A DNA stretch of 64,000 nt from JBBQCW01 sp038319025 (GTDB lineage Bacteria > Actinomycetota > Thermoleophilia > Solirubrobacterales > Solirubrobacteraceae). A program made the translations under genes and the position numbers. Where the stretch lies: positions 46,079-110,078 of the forward strand of contig JBBQCW010000010.1 of assembly GCA_038319025.1 (NCBI GenBank), in the 5' to 3' direction. The stretch's first letter is position 1. Each line of letters starts with the position of its first letter. The notes below the pieces were generated by a model. That model did no database searches and was not told where the DNA came from. It saw only the letters and a list, made by a program, of their open reading frames with translations. Positions 19,449 to 28,600 of the stretch are shown piece after piece.

Positions 19449-20557
19449 CACGCACCGGCCTTCTGCAACAGCGCCGCCCGCGGATCGCTCATCATCACCT
19501 GAGAGAGCTTCTCGACCGCCTCGGACTGCTCCGCCGTCAGCTCGCTCGGAACATCGATCACGAAGCGGTAGTGGATGTCGCCGCGGGTGGGCGGGGAGCC
19601 GCTGCCCAGCTTTGGCGGACCGACCCCGCGCAGTCGCTGGACGGTGCCGTGACGAGTGCCGGGTGCGACGCGCAAAGTCTTGCGTCCGTCGAGCGTGGGC
19701 ACCTCCACGTCGGCGCCACGGATCGCCTCGGGGATGCTCAGCGGCACCTCCACCTCAACGTGTTCGCCCTTGCGGGTGAACACCGGGGAAGGCGCCACAT
19801 GGGTGAGGACGTACAGGTCCCCCGCAGGCCCCGCGTTGCGGCCGGCCTCGCCCTTGCCGGCGAGGCGTACCCGGCTGCCGTCCTTCACGCCGGCGGGAAT
19901 GTTCACCTTGTAGGTCTTGATCGTGCGGATCGCGCCGGTGCCCTGACAGGTCGCACACGGATCGTCGATCACGGTGCCCGCGCCATGGCAACGCGTGCAC
20001 GGCTGGGAGATGGAGAAGAGGCCCTGGCCCTCGGACTCGATGCCGCGGCCCTGACAGCGCGGGCAGACCTTGGGCGCCGTGCCCGGCCGCGCGCCGGTGC
20101 CCCGGCACGTGGTGCAGGTGGCGGTCGTCGGCACCGACAAGGAGATCTGGGCTCCGCTGATCGCCTGATCGAAGGAGATCGACGTCTCCACCTCGAGGTC
20201 GCGGCCGCGCTCGGCCCGGGGGCGGCGCTGCTGGCCGCCCGTCGGATCGCCGCCGCCGAAGCGCTCGGAGAAGAGGTCGAAGATGCTCGAGGCGTCGAAG
20301 CCCGCAGGTGCGAACCCGCCACCATCGCCGCCGAAGAACGCGCTCGGGCCCTTGCTGTCGTACTGCTTGCGCTTCTCGGGGTCGCCGATCACGTCGTACG
20401 CCGCGGAGATCTCCTTGAACCGCTGCTCGGACTTCTCATCACCCGGATTGCGATCCGGGTGGTACTGACGGGCGAGCTTGCGGTAGGCCTTCTTGATCTC
20501 GTCCGGGGTCGCCTTCTTGTCGACGCCGAGGATGCCGTAGAGGTCGGGGTTCGCCAT
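19448..20557 (-). CDS. dnaJ: chaperone protein DnaJ
   Basis: Hsp40 co-chaperone that stimulates DnaK ATPase and delivers substrates. The 369 residues show the J domain with HPD (ARQYHPDRNPGD), a Gly/Phe-rich stretch (FFGGDGGGFAPAGFDASSIFDLFSERFGGGD), and four CxxCxGxG zinc repeats (CTTCRGTGA, CPRCQGRG, CTRCHGAG, CATCQGTG). The C-terminal substrate-binding domains follow. The ATG is at 20557, 9 nt after grpE. Confidence 0.97.
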   Translation of the reverse strand: MANPDLYGILGVDKKATPDEIKKAYRKLARQYHPDRNPGDEKSEQRFKEISAAYDVIGDPEKRKQYDSKGPSAFFGGDGGGFAPAGFDASSIFDLFSERFGGGDPTGGQQRRPRAERGRDLEVETSISFDQAISGAQISLSVPTTATCTTCRGTGARPGTAPKVCPRCQGRGIESEGQGLFSISQPCTRCHGAGTVIDDPCATCQGTGAIRTIKTYKVNIPAGVKDGSRVRLAGKGEAGRNAGPAGDLYVLTHVAPSPVFTRKGEHVEVEVPLSIPEAIRGADVEVPTLDGRKTLRVAPGTRHGTVQRLRGVGPPKLGSGSPPTRGDIHYRFVIDVPSELTAEQSEAVEKLSQVMMSDPRAALLQKAGA

Positions 20558-20566
20558 GGTGCCCCG

Positions 20567-21169
20567 TTACGCGGCGACGACCACCTTGGCGGGACGAAGC
20601 ACGTCCTCGCCGAGGCGGTAGCCCTGCTGGTAGACCTCGACGATGGTGCCGCTGGCGACGCCCTCGCGGGGTTGCTGGGCGAGCGCCTCGTGGCGGTGCG
20701 GATCGAACAGCTGGCCTGAGGGGTCGAACGGTTCGATACCGACGCGGGCCAGGGCCGCCACCAGCTCCTTCTGCACCAGGCGGATGCCCTTCGTCAGATG
20801 GTGCTCGGTGTCGGCCTCTTCGGCCTCGGCCGCTGCGATCGCTCGGTCGAGGTTGTCCAGCGCGGGCAGCAGCTCCCGGGCCAGGCGGGTCGTCCCGCGC
20901 TGCTCGGCCAGCGGCGCGTCGCGCCGGGCGCGCTTGCGCACGTTGTCCAGCTCGGCGGCGGCGCGCAGGTAGCGGTCGTGCCAGTCCGGCTCCTCGGGAA
21001 CGACGTCCTCGACCGGCGCGTCCGCTGCCTCGGCGGGCAGGGCCTCCGTGTCCACGATCTCCGCCTCGACCGGCTCGAAGCCGGCCGCGGCGGCGGCCTC
21101 GTCCGGGACGTGCGCCTCGGCGACGGGCTCCTCGCCCGCCGCCTGCGTCACATCGTTCTCGTCGGGCAT
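20567..21169 (-). CDS. grpE: nucleotide exchange factor GrpE
   Basis: A 200-residue GrpE. A long acidic N-terminal segment (about 55 residues, rich in Ala/Glu/Asp) precedes the coiled coil DRYLRAAAELDNVRKRARRD, then the beta-wing domain with GIEPFDPSGQLFDPHRHEALAQQP and the ending YQQGYRLGEDVLRPAKVVVA. It follows dnaK after an unusually long 161-nt gap that contains a strong hairpin. Confidence 0.95.
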   Translation of the reverse strand: MPDENDVTQAAGEEPVAEAHVPDEAAAAAGFEPVEAEIVDTEALPAEAADAPVEDVVPEEPDWHDRYLRAAAELDNVRKRARRDAPLAEQRGTTRLARELLPALDNLDRAIAAAEAEEADTEHHLTKGIRLVQKELVAALARVGIEPFDPSGQLFDPHRHEALAQQPREGVASGTIVEVYQQGYRLGEDVLRPAKVVVAA

Positions 21170-21241
21170 CTAGTGGCCCTCCCCGAGATGGTCGGCCTGG
21201 GTGGGGCGCCTGACGGCGCCGCCAGGCAAGGACGCAGGACT

Positions 21242-21266
21242 GTGGCAATGCTGGTTGCATTGCCAC
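21242..21266 (-). other. stable hairpin in the dnaK-grpE intercistronic gap
   Basis: GTGGCAATGC, loop of 5 nt, GCATTGCCAC: a perfect 10-bp stem in the 161-nt space between dnaK and grpE, with GGAC/GTCC able to extend it outside a bulge. There is no T-run on either strand. It could slow polymerase, protect or define an mRNA 3' end, and so make DnaK more abundant than GrpE and DnaJ. Confidence 0.7.
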
Positions 21267-21330
21267 GTCCGAGGACGCCGCATGGCGGTGATCGTCGGGG
21301 GTCCTGCCCAGTCGAGCATTTCGGGGCGGG

Positions 21331-23238
21331 TCACAGCTTGCCCTCGTCCACGACCTCGGCGTCCACGACGTCCTCCTCGGCGGCGGCGCCGTCGGCGGAT
21401 GCGCCGTTCGGGGGTGTGGCGGGCTGCTCGGCCTGCGCCTTCTCGTACAGGGCCTCGGAGACCTTGTGGAAGGACGTCTGCAGCGCATCCGCGGCGGCCG
21501 TGATCGCGGCCGGATCCTCTGAGGTCAGAACCTCGCGGACCGTCTTGATGTGGCCCTCGATCTCCTCGCGGCTCGTGGCATCGACGGACTCGCCCATATC
21601 GGCGAGCTGACGCTCGGCCTGGTAGGCGGCGTTCTCGGCGTTGTTACGCGCCTCGGCCAGCTCCCGCGCCTTCTTGTCCTCCTCGGCGTGGGACTCGGCG
21701 TCGCCGACCATCTGCTTGATCTCCGCATCCGACAATCCGGACCCGGCCTTGATCTCGATCTTCTGTTCCTTGCCCGTACCCAGATCCTTCGCGGACACGC
21801 TGAGGATGCCGTTGGCGTCGATGTCGAATCCGACCTCGACCTGCGGGATGCCGCGCGGCGCCGGCGGGATGCCGGTCAGCTGGAACTTACCCAGCGACTT
21901 GTTGCCCGAGGCCATCTCGCGCTCGCCCTGCAGCACGTGGATCTCGACCGACGGCTGGTTGTCCTCCGCCGTGGAGAAGACCTCCGACTTGCGCGTCGGG
22001 ATCGTCGTGTTGCGCTCGATGAGGCGCGTCATGACGCCGCCCTTGGTCTCGATGCCGAGGGTCAGCGGGGTCACGTCGAGGAGCAGGACGTCCTTCACGT
22101 CACCGGCCAGCACGCCGGCCTGGATGGCGGCGCCGACGGCGACGACCTCGTCCGGGTTGACGCCGCGATGCGGCTCCTTGCCCGTCAGTTCCTTGACCTT
22201 CTCCTGCACGGCGGGCATACGGGTCATGCCGCCGACGAGGACGACATGGTCGATCTCGGCCGTGCCCTTGTCCTTGGCGTCGTCCAGGGCCTGGCGGACC
22301 GGGGCGACCACGCGGTCGATGAGCGGAGCGGTCAGCTCACCGAGCTTGGCTCGCGTGACGCGCATGTCCAGGTGCTTCGGACCGGTCGCGTCGGCCGTGA
22401 TGAACGGCAGGTTGATCTGCGTCTCCTGCGCGGAGCTCAGCTCGATCTTGGCCTTCTCGGCCGCTTCGTACAGACGCTGCAGCGCCATCGGGTCGGCCTT
22501 CAGGTCGATGGCCTGCTCGCGCTTGAACTCGCCCGCCAACCAGTCGACGATCGCCTTGTCGAAGTTGTCGCCGCCGAGGTGGTTGTCACCCGCGGTCGAC
22601 TTCACCTCGAACACGCCGTCGCCGATCTCCAACACCGACACGTCGAACGTGCCGCCGCCGAGGTCGAACACGAGGATCGTCTGGTCCTCGCCCTCCTTGT
22701 CCAGCCCGTAGGCCAGGGAGGCGGCGGTCGGCTCGTTGATGATGCGCTTGACGTCCAGCCCGGCGACCTTGCCGGCGTCCTTGGTGGCCTGGCGCTGGTC
22801 GTCGTTGAAGTAGGCGGGCACGGTGATGACCGCGCCGTCGACCGTCTCACCCAGGTAGGCCTCGGCGTCGGCCTTGAGCTTGCCGAGGATCATCGCGCTG
22901 ATCTCCGGCGGGGAGAACTCTCCCCCGCCGGCTGCGATGCGGGCGTCGCCGTTCGGGCCGCTGACGACCTTGTACGGGACGATCGACTCCTCCTCCTTGA
23001 CCTCAGCCTCCTTGCGGCCCATGAAGCGCTTGACGGAGAAGACGGTGTTGGTCGGGTTGGTCACCGCCTGGCGCTTGGCGACGGTGCCGACGAGGCGCTC
23101 GCCCGAGGGGGCGAAGGCGACGACGGATGGGGTGGTGCGCCCGCCTTCGCTGTTTTCGATGACGTTCGGCTCACCGCCTTCGAGGACGGCCATGCACGAG
23201 TTCGTCGTGCCGAGGTCGATGCCGATGATCTTGCCCAT
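21331..23238 (-). CDS. dnaK: molecular chaperone DnaK
   Basis: Hsp70 chaperone of 635 residues. ATPase-domain signatures: IIGIDLGTTNSC at the N-terminus, VFDLGGGTFDVS and VVLVGGMTRMPAV. The linker DVLLLDVTPLTLGIETKGG leads to the substrate-binding domain, and the acidic C-terminus (DVVDAEVVDEGKL) is typical. It heads dnaK-grpE-dnaJ-hspR. ACTTAGAT upstream at 23312-23305 is shared with the clpB promoter region. Confidence 0.98.
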   Translation of the reverse strand: MGKIIGIDLGTTNSCMAVLEGGEPNVIENSEGGRTTPSVVAFAPSGERLVGTVAKRQAVTNPTNTVFSVKRFMGRKEAEVKEEESIVPYKVVSGPNGDARIAAGGGEFSPPEISAMILGKLKADAEAYLGETVDGAVITVPAYFNDDQRQATKDAGKVAGLDVKRIINEPTAASLAYGLDKEGEDQTILVFDLGGGTFDVSVLEIGDGVFEVKSTAGDNHLGGDNFDKAIVDWLAGEFKREQAIDLKADPMALQRLYEAAEKAKIELSSAQETQINLPFITADATGPKHLDMRVTRAKLGELTAPLIDRVVAPVRQALDDAKDKGTAEIDHVVLVGGMTRMPAVQEKVKELTGKEPHRGVNPDEVVAVGAAIQAGVLAGDVKDVLLLDVTPLTLGIETKGGVMTRLIERNTTIPTRKSEVFSTAEDNQPSVEIHVLQGEREMASGNKSLGKFQLTGIPPAPRGIPQVEVGFDIDANGILSVSAKDLGTGKEQKIEIKAGSGLSDAEIKQMVGDAESHAEEDKKARELAEARNNAENAAYQAERQLADMGESVDATSREEIEGHIKTVREVLTSEDPAAITAAADALQTSFHKVSEALYEKAQAEQPATPPNGASADGAAAEEDVVDAEVVDEGKL

Positions 23239-23357
23239 GTGGGTGCGTGTCTCCTGGTGTCGTATCGGGGCCGCGGAGGGGGATCTGCCGTGGCGTGAGA
23301 AGAAATCTAAGTGTGAGTATGGCAGATCTGCGGTGCGGGGCCGTGCGGGCTCCGCGA

Positions 23358-23915
23358 CTACGGAGCTTCGAGGTGCTGCAGGGCCAGCGCGACCACCTCG
23401 GTGCGGCTTCGGCCGCCGAAGTCGGCCACCACGAAATGGCTGCCGACGAAGAGCGACATGGCGACCAGACAGCGGGCCTCGACGTCATCCTCGTCCGGGC
23501 AGAACGCCGTGAACAGCGAGCGCAGGTAATCGACCCGCCGATTGTCGACGCGGCTCAGTCGCTCGGCGACCTCATCGTCGCGGCGGGCCCAGTCGCGTAC
23601 GGCGAGATTGATGCGAAGGGCGTCACGGTCGATCGTGAAGGACAGCGCGAACAGGCGGCGCAGTCTGGTGTTGGCGTCCCCACCTTCACTCTCGACGCGC
23701 TGGATGATCTCCTCGGTGCTCGTCCGCTCCCACGTGTCGAGCATCGCCGCCAGCAGCGCCTGGCGGTTGGCGAAATGCCCGTAGAACCCGCCCCTGGTGA
23801 CCCCCAACGCCTTGGCCAGCGGCTCGATCCTGACCGCATCGGGGCCGCCGGCGCCGAGCGCTCGGAGTCCTGCGTCGATCCAGGTACTGCGAGATGTTCG
23901 GGTGGGAGGCGCCAT
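23358..23915 (-). CDS. TetR-family transcriptional regulator
   Basis: A 185-residue TetR regulator: helix-turn-helix DAVRIEPLAKALGVTRGGFYGHFANRQALLAAMLDTWE, then an all-helical ligand domain (VEARCLVAMSLFVGSHFVVADFGG). The ATG at 23915 is divergent from the DUF2867 gene, whose alternative ATG at 23914 lies on the other strand of the same bases. The inverted repeat at 23930-23945 is the likely operator, so it probably represses both itself and its neighbour. Confidence 0.9.
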   Translation of the reverse strand: MAPPTRTSRSTWIDAGLRALGAGGPDAVRIEPLAKALGVTRGGFYGHFANRQALLAAMLDTWERTSTEEIIQRVESEGGDANTRLRRLFALSFTIDRDALRINLAVRDWARRDDEVAERLSRVDNRRVDYLRSLFTAFCPDEDDVEARCLVAMSLFVGSHFVVADFGGRSRTEVVALALQHLEAP

Positions 23916-23929
23916 GATCGGCTACGATG

Positions 23930-23945
23930 TATACATGACTGTATA
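23930..23945. promoter_or_regulatory. likely TetR operator
   Basis: TATAC-ATGACT-GTATA, an inverted repeat that covers the start codon of the DUF2867 gene and lies 15 nt upstream of the TetR start. AT-rich in a GC-rich setting. Confidence 0.6.
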
Positions 23946-24567
23946 TAACGTCGCGGGGGCAGAAGGGCGACTGCCGTCCATCGCCCACACCTCTCAGCCG
24001 TGGCGGATCCACGAGCTCACCCGCGACTTCCGGCTGGAAGACGTGTGGGCCCTGCCGACGCCCGGCGGCCCGGACGACTTCGCGAAGCTGGTGCAGCTGT
24101 TCGCCGACCGCGACCCGTCGCAAGGCGCGCCCCGCGCCGTGCGTGCGCTGTTCGCGATCCGCACGAAGGCCGGGGAGGTGTTCGGATGGGACGACCCCGG
24201 TGCCGGCCTCGGCTCGCGCGTGCCGACGCTGCGCGACCGTTTATCGGCGGACCTGCGCGACGGGCCCCCGGCGCCAAATTTCCGTGGCCTGCCGTTCACC
24301 TCGCTTTACCTGCTCGACGACGAGTGGGCCGGGGAGATCGCCAACGAGACGGTGCACGCGGTGATGCACCTCGGCTGGGTCGAAGACGGAGCCGGCGGCT
24401 ACCGCGGCCAGATGGCGGTCTACGCGAAGCCGAACGGCCGGCTCGGGGTGGCCTACATGGCCGCGATCAAGCCCTTCCGCCATCTGCTCGTCTATCCGTC
24501 GATGCTGCGCCAGATCGGACGGAACTGGCAGGCGCGCAGTGGTAGGCCGGTGCCGGCGCCCGCCTAA
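23935..24567 (+). CDS. DUF2867 family protein
   Basis: A 210-residue protein matching DUF2867: SIAHTSQPWRIHELTRDFRLEDVWALPTPGGPDDFAKLVQLF near the start, FGWDD in the middle, and VAYMAAIKPFRHLLVYPSMLRQIGRNW at the end. The biochemical role is unknown. I use the ATG at 23935, which gives the usual family N-terminus; the ATG at 23914 would overlap the TetR start. It is likely to be induced when the adjacent TetR protein binds its ligand. Confidence 0.85.
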   Translation: MTVYNVAGAEGRLPSIAHTSQPWRIHELTRDFRLEDVWALPTPGGPDDFAKLVQLFADRDPSQGAPRAVRALFAIRTKAGEVFGWDDPGAGLGSRVPTLRDRLSADLRDGPPAPNFRGLPFTSLYLLDDEWAGEIANETVHAVMHLGWVEDGAGGYRGQMAVYAKPNGRLGVAYMAAIKPFRHLLVYPSMLRQIGRNWQARSGRPVPAPA

Positions 24568-24736
24568 CGGCGCGGCCGCCGGCGCGCGTGGCCGACCAAG
24601 CTTGTCGATTTCCCGTCGCGGGGCGACAGAAACCGGGCGAGGTTCGATCCGGGGGGTCGCCGAGCGGTCCGCGCGAACCTTGGTTGTTTGCGCCCACCCC
24701 GCGGGCGCGGATCACCACAGTCCGGCGGAATTTCCC

Positions 24737-25600
24737 CTACGCCCCGGCGCCCAACTCCGCCGCGATCGCGGCGGCGAACCGCTCCGGGGCACCGGCCGAC
24801 TTGCCGAGGAACAGCGACGGTTCGGTGACCTCCAGCTCCAGCAGCACCGGGTCGCCGTCCTCGCCCAGCAGCAGATCCACCCGGGCGTACAGCAACGACC
24901 CGAACCGCGCCCGCACCACCTCCATCACGGCGGCGGCCACCTCACGCTCCGCGGCACTCGGCTCACGGGGCTCGATGTTCTCGATCACGTACAGGCCCTT
25001 GTGCACCGCCCGGCCGGCGTTGAGCATCGCGCCCTTGCGGATCGCGTGGGAGTACTCGCCGCCAAGGTGGAGCATCGCCGTCTCCCCGTCGCCCTCCACC
25101 TTCGCCAAGTAGGGCTGCACCATCACGGTGCGGCCGGCCGCGTGCAGCAAGTCGACGTGGGCCGCAAACGCGTCGGCGCGGTCCGGGGTGAAGCGCTCCG
25201 CATCCCGTGAGCCGGAGGACACCGTCGGCTTGGCCACAACCTCGCCTTCGAGCGCAGGCAGCGGGTCGCCCGGGGCCAGGAACGCCGTCTCGACCACCGG
25301 CAGCCCGGCGGCCGCCAACTCGCCGAGGTAGCTCTTGTCGGTGTTCCACGCCAGCACCTGCGCCGGGTTGCGCAGCCGCGGCACCGAGGCCGCCCAGGCG
25401 CGGAAGGCATCGAGCTTCTCCGGGTAGTCCCACGGGTTGCGTGACACGACCAGATCGAACGAGGACCAGTCCACCGACGGGTCGTCCCACACCGCAATCG
25501 TCACGTCGATCCCGAGCGCGGCGAGCGGCGCGAGCACCAGCCGGTCGTCTTCGTCCAACTCAGGCAGGGCGGCGCAGGTGACGAGCGCTACGACCGGCAT
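24737..25600 (-). CDS. ATP-grasp domain protein
   Basis: A 287-residue ATP-grasp enzyme of the RimK/glutathione-synthetase-like kind. N-terminal Rossmann-like PVVALVTCAALPELDEDD; central LEGEVVAKPTVSSGSRDAERF for nucleotide binding; VQPYLAKVEGDGETAMLHLGGEYSHAIRKGA for the grasp; and RVDLLLGEDGDPVLLELEVTEPSLFL, where Asp/Glu/Glu would hold magnesium. It should form an amide or ester bond from a carboxyl group and ATP. The substrate is unknown. Its ATG directly abuts the stop of the LysRS-MprF fusion (0 nt), which suggests functional coupling. Confidence 0.85.
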   Translation of the reverse strand: MPVVALVTCAALPELDEDDRLVLAPLAALGIDVTIAVWDDPSVDWSSFDLVVSRNPWDYPEKLDAFRAWAASVPRLRNPAQVLAWNTDKSYLGELAAAGLPVVETAFLAPGDPLPALEGEVVAKPTVSSGSRDAERFTPDRADAFAAHVDLLHAAGRTVMVQPYLAKVEGDGETAMLHLGGEYSHAIRKGAMLNAGRAVHKGLYVIENIEPREPSAAEREVAAAVMEVVRARFGSLLYARVDLLLGEDGDPVLLELEVTEPSLFLGKSAGAPERFAAAIAAELGAGA

Positions 25601-28600
25601 CTACTCCTCCTCGCCGGGTCCGTGGACGTGCGGCACGAGGTAGCGGCCGATCACCGGCACGTTGAGGAAGCCCTCGACGCTGGCGTACAAGACGCCGACC
25701 TTGGCCATCGCGGCTGGATCCTCCACCACGATCGATCGCGGCACCCACTCGGGCGAGAACTTCTCGTTGAAATCACGCAGCGACTTGATCTGGAAGAACG
25801 GGTTCAGCGCCGTCGCGATCCGCCGCTGGCCGCGCTGCAGCAGCGACAGGTTGGCGTCATCGGCGAACAGCCGCCCCCACGTGGCGAAGTTCATCGACAG
25901 CCGGCGGAACCCGCGTTCGCCCAGCGCCAGCGCGGCGTTGGCGATCAGGTACTCGGTCACCCCGTTCACGCTGTCGGGATTACGCTGCATCAGGTCCAGC
26001 GAGTACCCCGGGTCAGCGCCGTAACACGGCACCAGGCGCAAAAATCCCACGGGCTCACCAGACGCGTCGGAGGCGATGGCGAGCAGGAAATCTGGCTGGT
26101 GGCCTTCAACTCCACGACCCAGTTCCATCGTGAAGCCGCGTTCCGGCGCCTTGCCACGCCAGCGCTCGCGGATCGCGTTGAGCTTCTCGCGCTGGGATTC
26201 AGTGGAGTCCACCTCACGCATCAATGTGAAGGAGTGCGTGCGGGCTATGCGTTTCACCGCATGACGCGCGGCGCGCATCTCACCGCCTTGGAGCGTGAAC
26301 GTGTCGCAGTGGATGATCGCCTCGTCGCCCAGGTAGACGCCGTGGAAACCGAGCGCACTGTAGGTGTCCATCTGGTCCTCGCGAACCGCGAGGAAGGCCA
26401 GATGCCATGCGCGGTCACGGCAGAAGGCCACGAACTCGGCGACGATCGCCTTGCGGCCGGCGGGCGTGCCGATCGGATCGCCGGATACGAGCGCGTAGCC
26501 GCGCACGAACGAGTAGGCGATCAGGGACTCCCCGTCGCGGCCGAAGAAGTACGACTTGTCGGTCCGCAGGGCGAAGTAATCCAGCGTGCCGGCGCCGTGC
26601 TCCTGCACGATGCGCCGCGCTCGCTGCCGCGCTCGCTCGCTGGGGCCCGACTCCTGCGTGACCGCCCGCAGGGCGAGCAGCACGGCGGCCGCCACGCCGA
26701 CCAGCCCGAGGGCAAGCAGCGCGGCAGGAAAGAAGGACCGGAAGAAGCGGCCCTCATAGTGGTAGGCCCCATCCAGGCCGACGAGGCCGCCGAAGATCGT
26801 CTGGAACATCCCACCCGGCGTCAGCGCGGGATCGACCCGGTTCTGCTCAAGCAGCAGGGAGACGACGCCGAACGTCACGACGCTCGCGAGGTACGCCGGA
26901 ATGAACCACACCAGAGTGAGCAAGGAGCCTGGGTCGCTGCGCGCGGTAAACACCCGCCGGTTCCATACGAGGGCGACGATCATCGCCGCCGCGTACAGCA
27001 CCAGGAACGGATGGGGACCCTTGACGATGTGGACCACCGCCCCGAACGCGAACAGCGCGAGCCCGAACTCCCACGCGCGGCGCTTGCGATGCGCCAGCCC
27101 CGGGGCAACGAACAACAGCGCCAGGCCCGCCACCACCGCCGCGACGTGCCCGGCCACCCGCTCCGGTCGCTCCAGGATGTCGTGGTTGAAGAGGACGAGA
27201 TGGGCGGTGACCCCGGGGATCAGCGGGATCAGCCACACCACAGCACCGATGCCGGTGAGCCAGGCCAGTGCCTTGGCGACTCGTTGGCGCGGCAGGTAGG
27301 TGGCGGGCACCACGGGCATGGGCTGGTCGTGCTCGGCGGGCAGCACAGCCGGTGGCGTCGCGAACACGGGTGGCGGCACCTCGGCCATGGCCACGAGGGC
27401 GGCGGGCGCGGGCGGCGTGGCCACGCCGGCCAGCATCGCCGCGGTCGGCACGCCGGCTGAAGAGCCCGCGACGGCCGAGGCGCGGTGCGTGTCGTCGTCG
27501 CCGATCGGGCGCATCGTCGGGAACAGCATCACGTCCCGAATCGCCGCCGCGCCGGCGATCAGCATGACCATGCGATCAAGGCCGATGCCCAGCCCGCCGG
27601 TCGGCGGCAGTCCGTATTCCAGCGCACGGATGTAGTCCTCGTCGACGTCCTGGGCCTCATCGTCGCCCGCGGCCTTCATGGCCGCCTCGGCCACGAAGCG
27701 CGAGCGCTGGTCGACGGGATCGTTCAGCTCGGAGTAGGCGTTGGCCAGTTCGCGCCCGGCGACGACGGCCTCGAAACGCTCGGTCATCGTGGGGTCATCT
27801 CGATGGGTGCGCGCCAGCGGCGAGATCTCGCGGGGGTAGTCGTAGACGAACGTCGGCTCCACGAGTACGTCCTCCCCCGTCTCGTCGTAAACCTCGCTCA
27901 TCAATCGGCCCGCGCCCCACGACTCCTCCCACGCGATGCCGAGGCGGTCACAGATCGCCCGAGCGCCGGCAATGTCCATCGACGGATGCATGCGCTCCCC
28001 CGTCTGCTCCTCGATCAGGTCGGCCATCGAGATGCGCCGCCAAGGCGGGGCCAGATCCACGTCGCGCCCGTCGACCTGGATCACCGTCGTCCCGATGGCG
28101 GCGAGGCAAGCCTCCGAGACGATCGTCTCCACCAGTTCCATCATGTCGTGGTAGTCGCCGAACGCCTGGTAGGCCTCGAGCAGCGAGAACTCCGGGTTGT
28201 GCCTGGGGTCCACGCCCTCGTTGCGGAACACCCGGCCGATCTCGAACACCCGCTCCATGCCGCCGACGATCAGCCGCTTGAGCGGCAGCTCCAGCGCGAT
28301 GCGCAGGTACATGTCCAGATCGAGCGCGTTGTGGTGGGTGATGAACGGCCGCGCCGCTGCACCGCCGACCGCGGTGTCGAGCACCGGCGTCTCGACCTCG
28401 GTGAACCCGCGCTCCAGCAGCACCCGTCGAACCGCCGCCATCGCCGCCGTGCGAATCTCGAACGTACGGCGCGAAGACTCGTTGACGATCAGGTCCAGGT
28501 AACGCTCGCGGTAGCGCACGTCGACATCGGCAAGGCGCGACGGCAGCGCGCGCAGCGACTTGGACAGCAAGGTCACCTGCGCGGCCCGCACGGTCAGCTC

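Noticed and set aside
21550..23298. Long open reading frame antisense to dnaK (and similar ones antisense to purF, clpB and the LysRS fusion)
   Set aside because: High-GC codon use with G/C in the third position keeps antisense frames open; their Arg/Ala/Gly/Leu-rich translations have no recognisable domains and the sense genes are certain.
24636..24655. GAGGTTCGATCC resembling a tRNA T loop in the 24568-24736 gap
   Set aside because: The stem does not pair and no cloverleaf can be built around it; I see no feature in this 169-nt gap apart from a weak GC hairpin at about 24689-24708.
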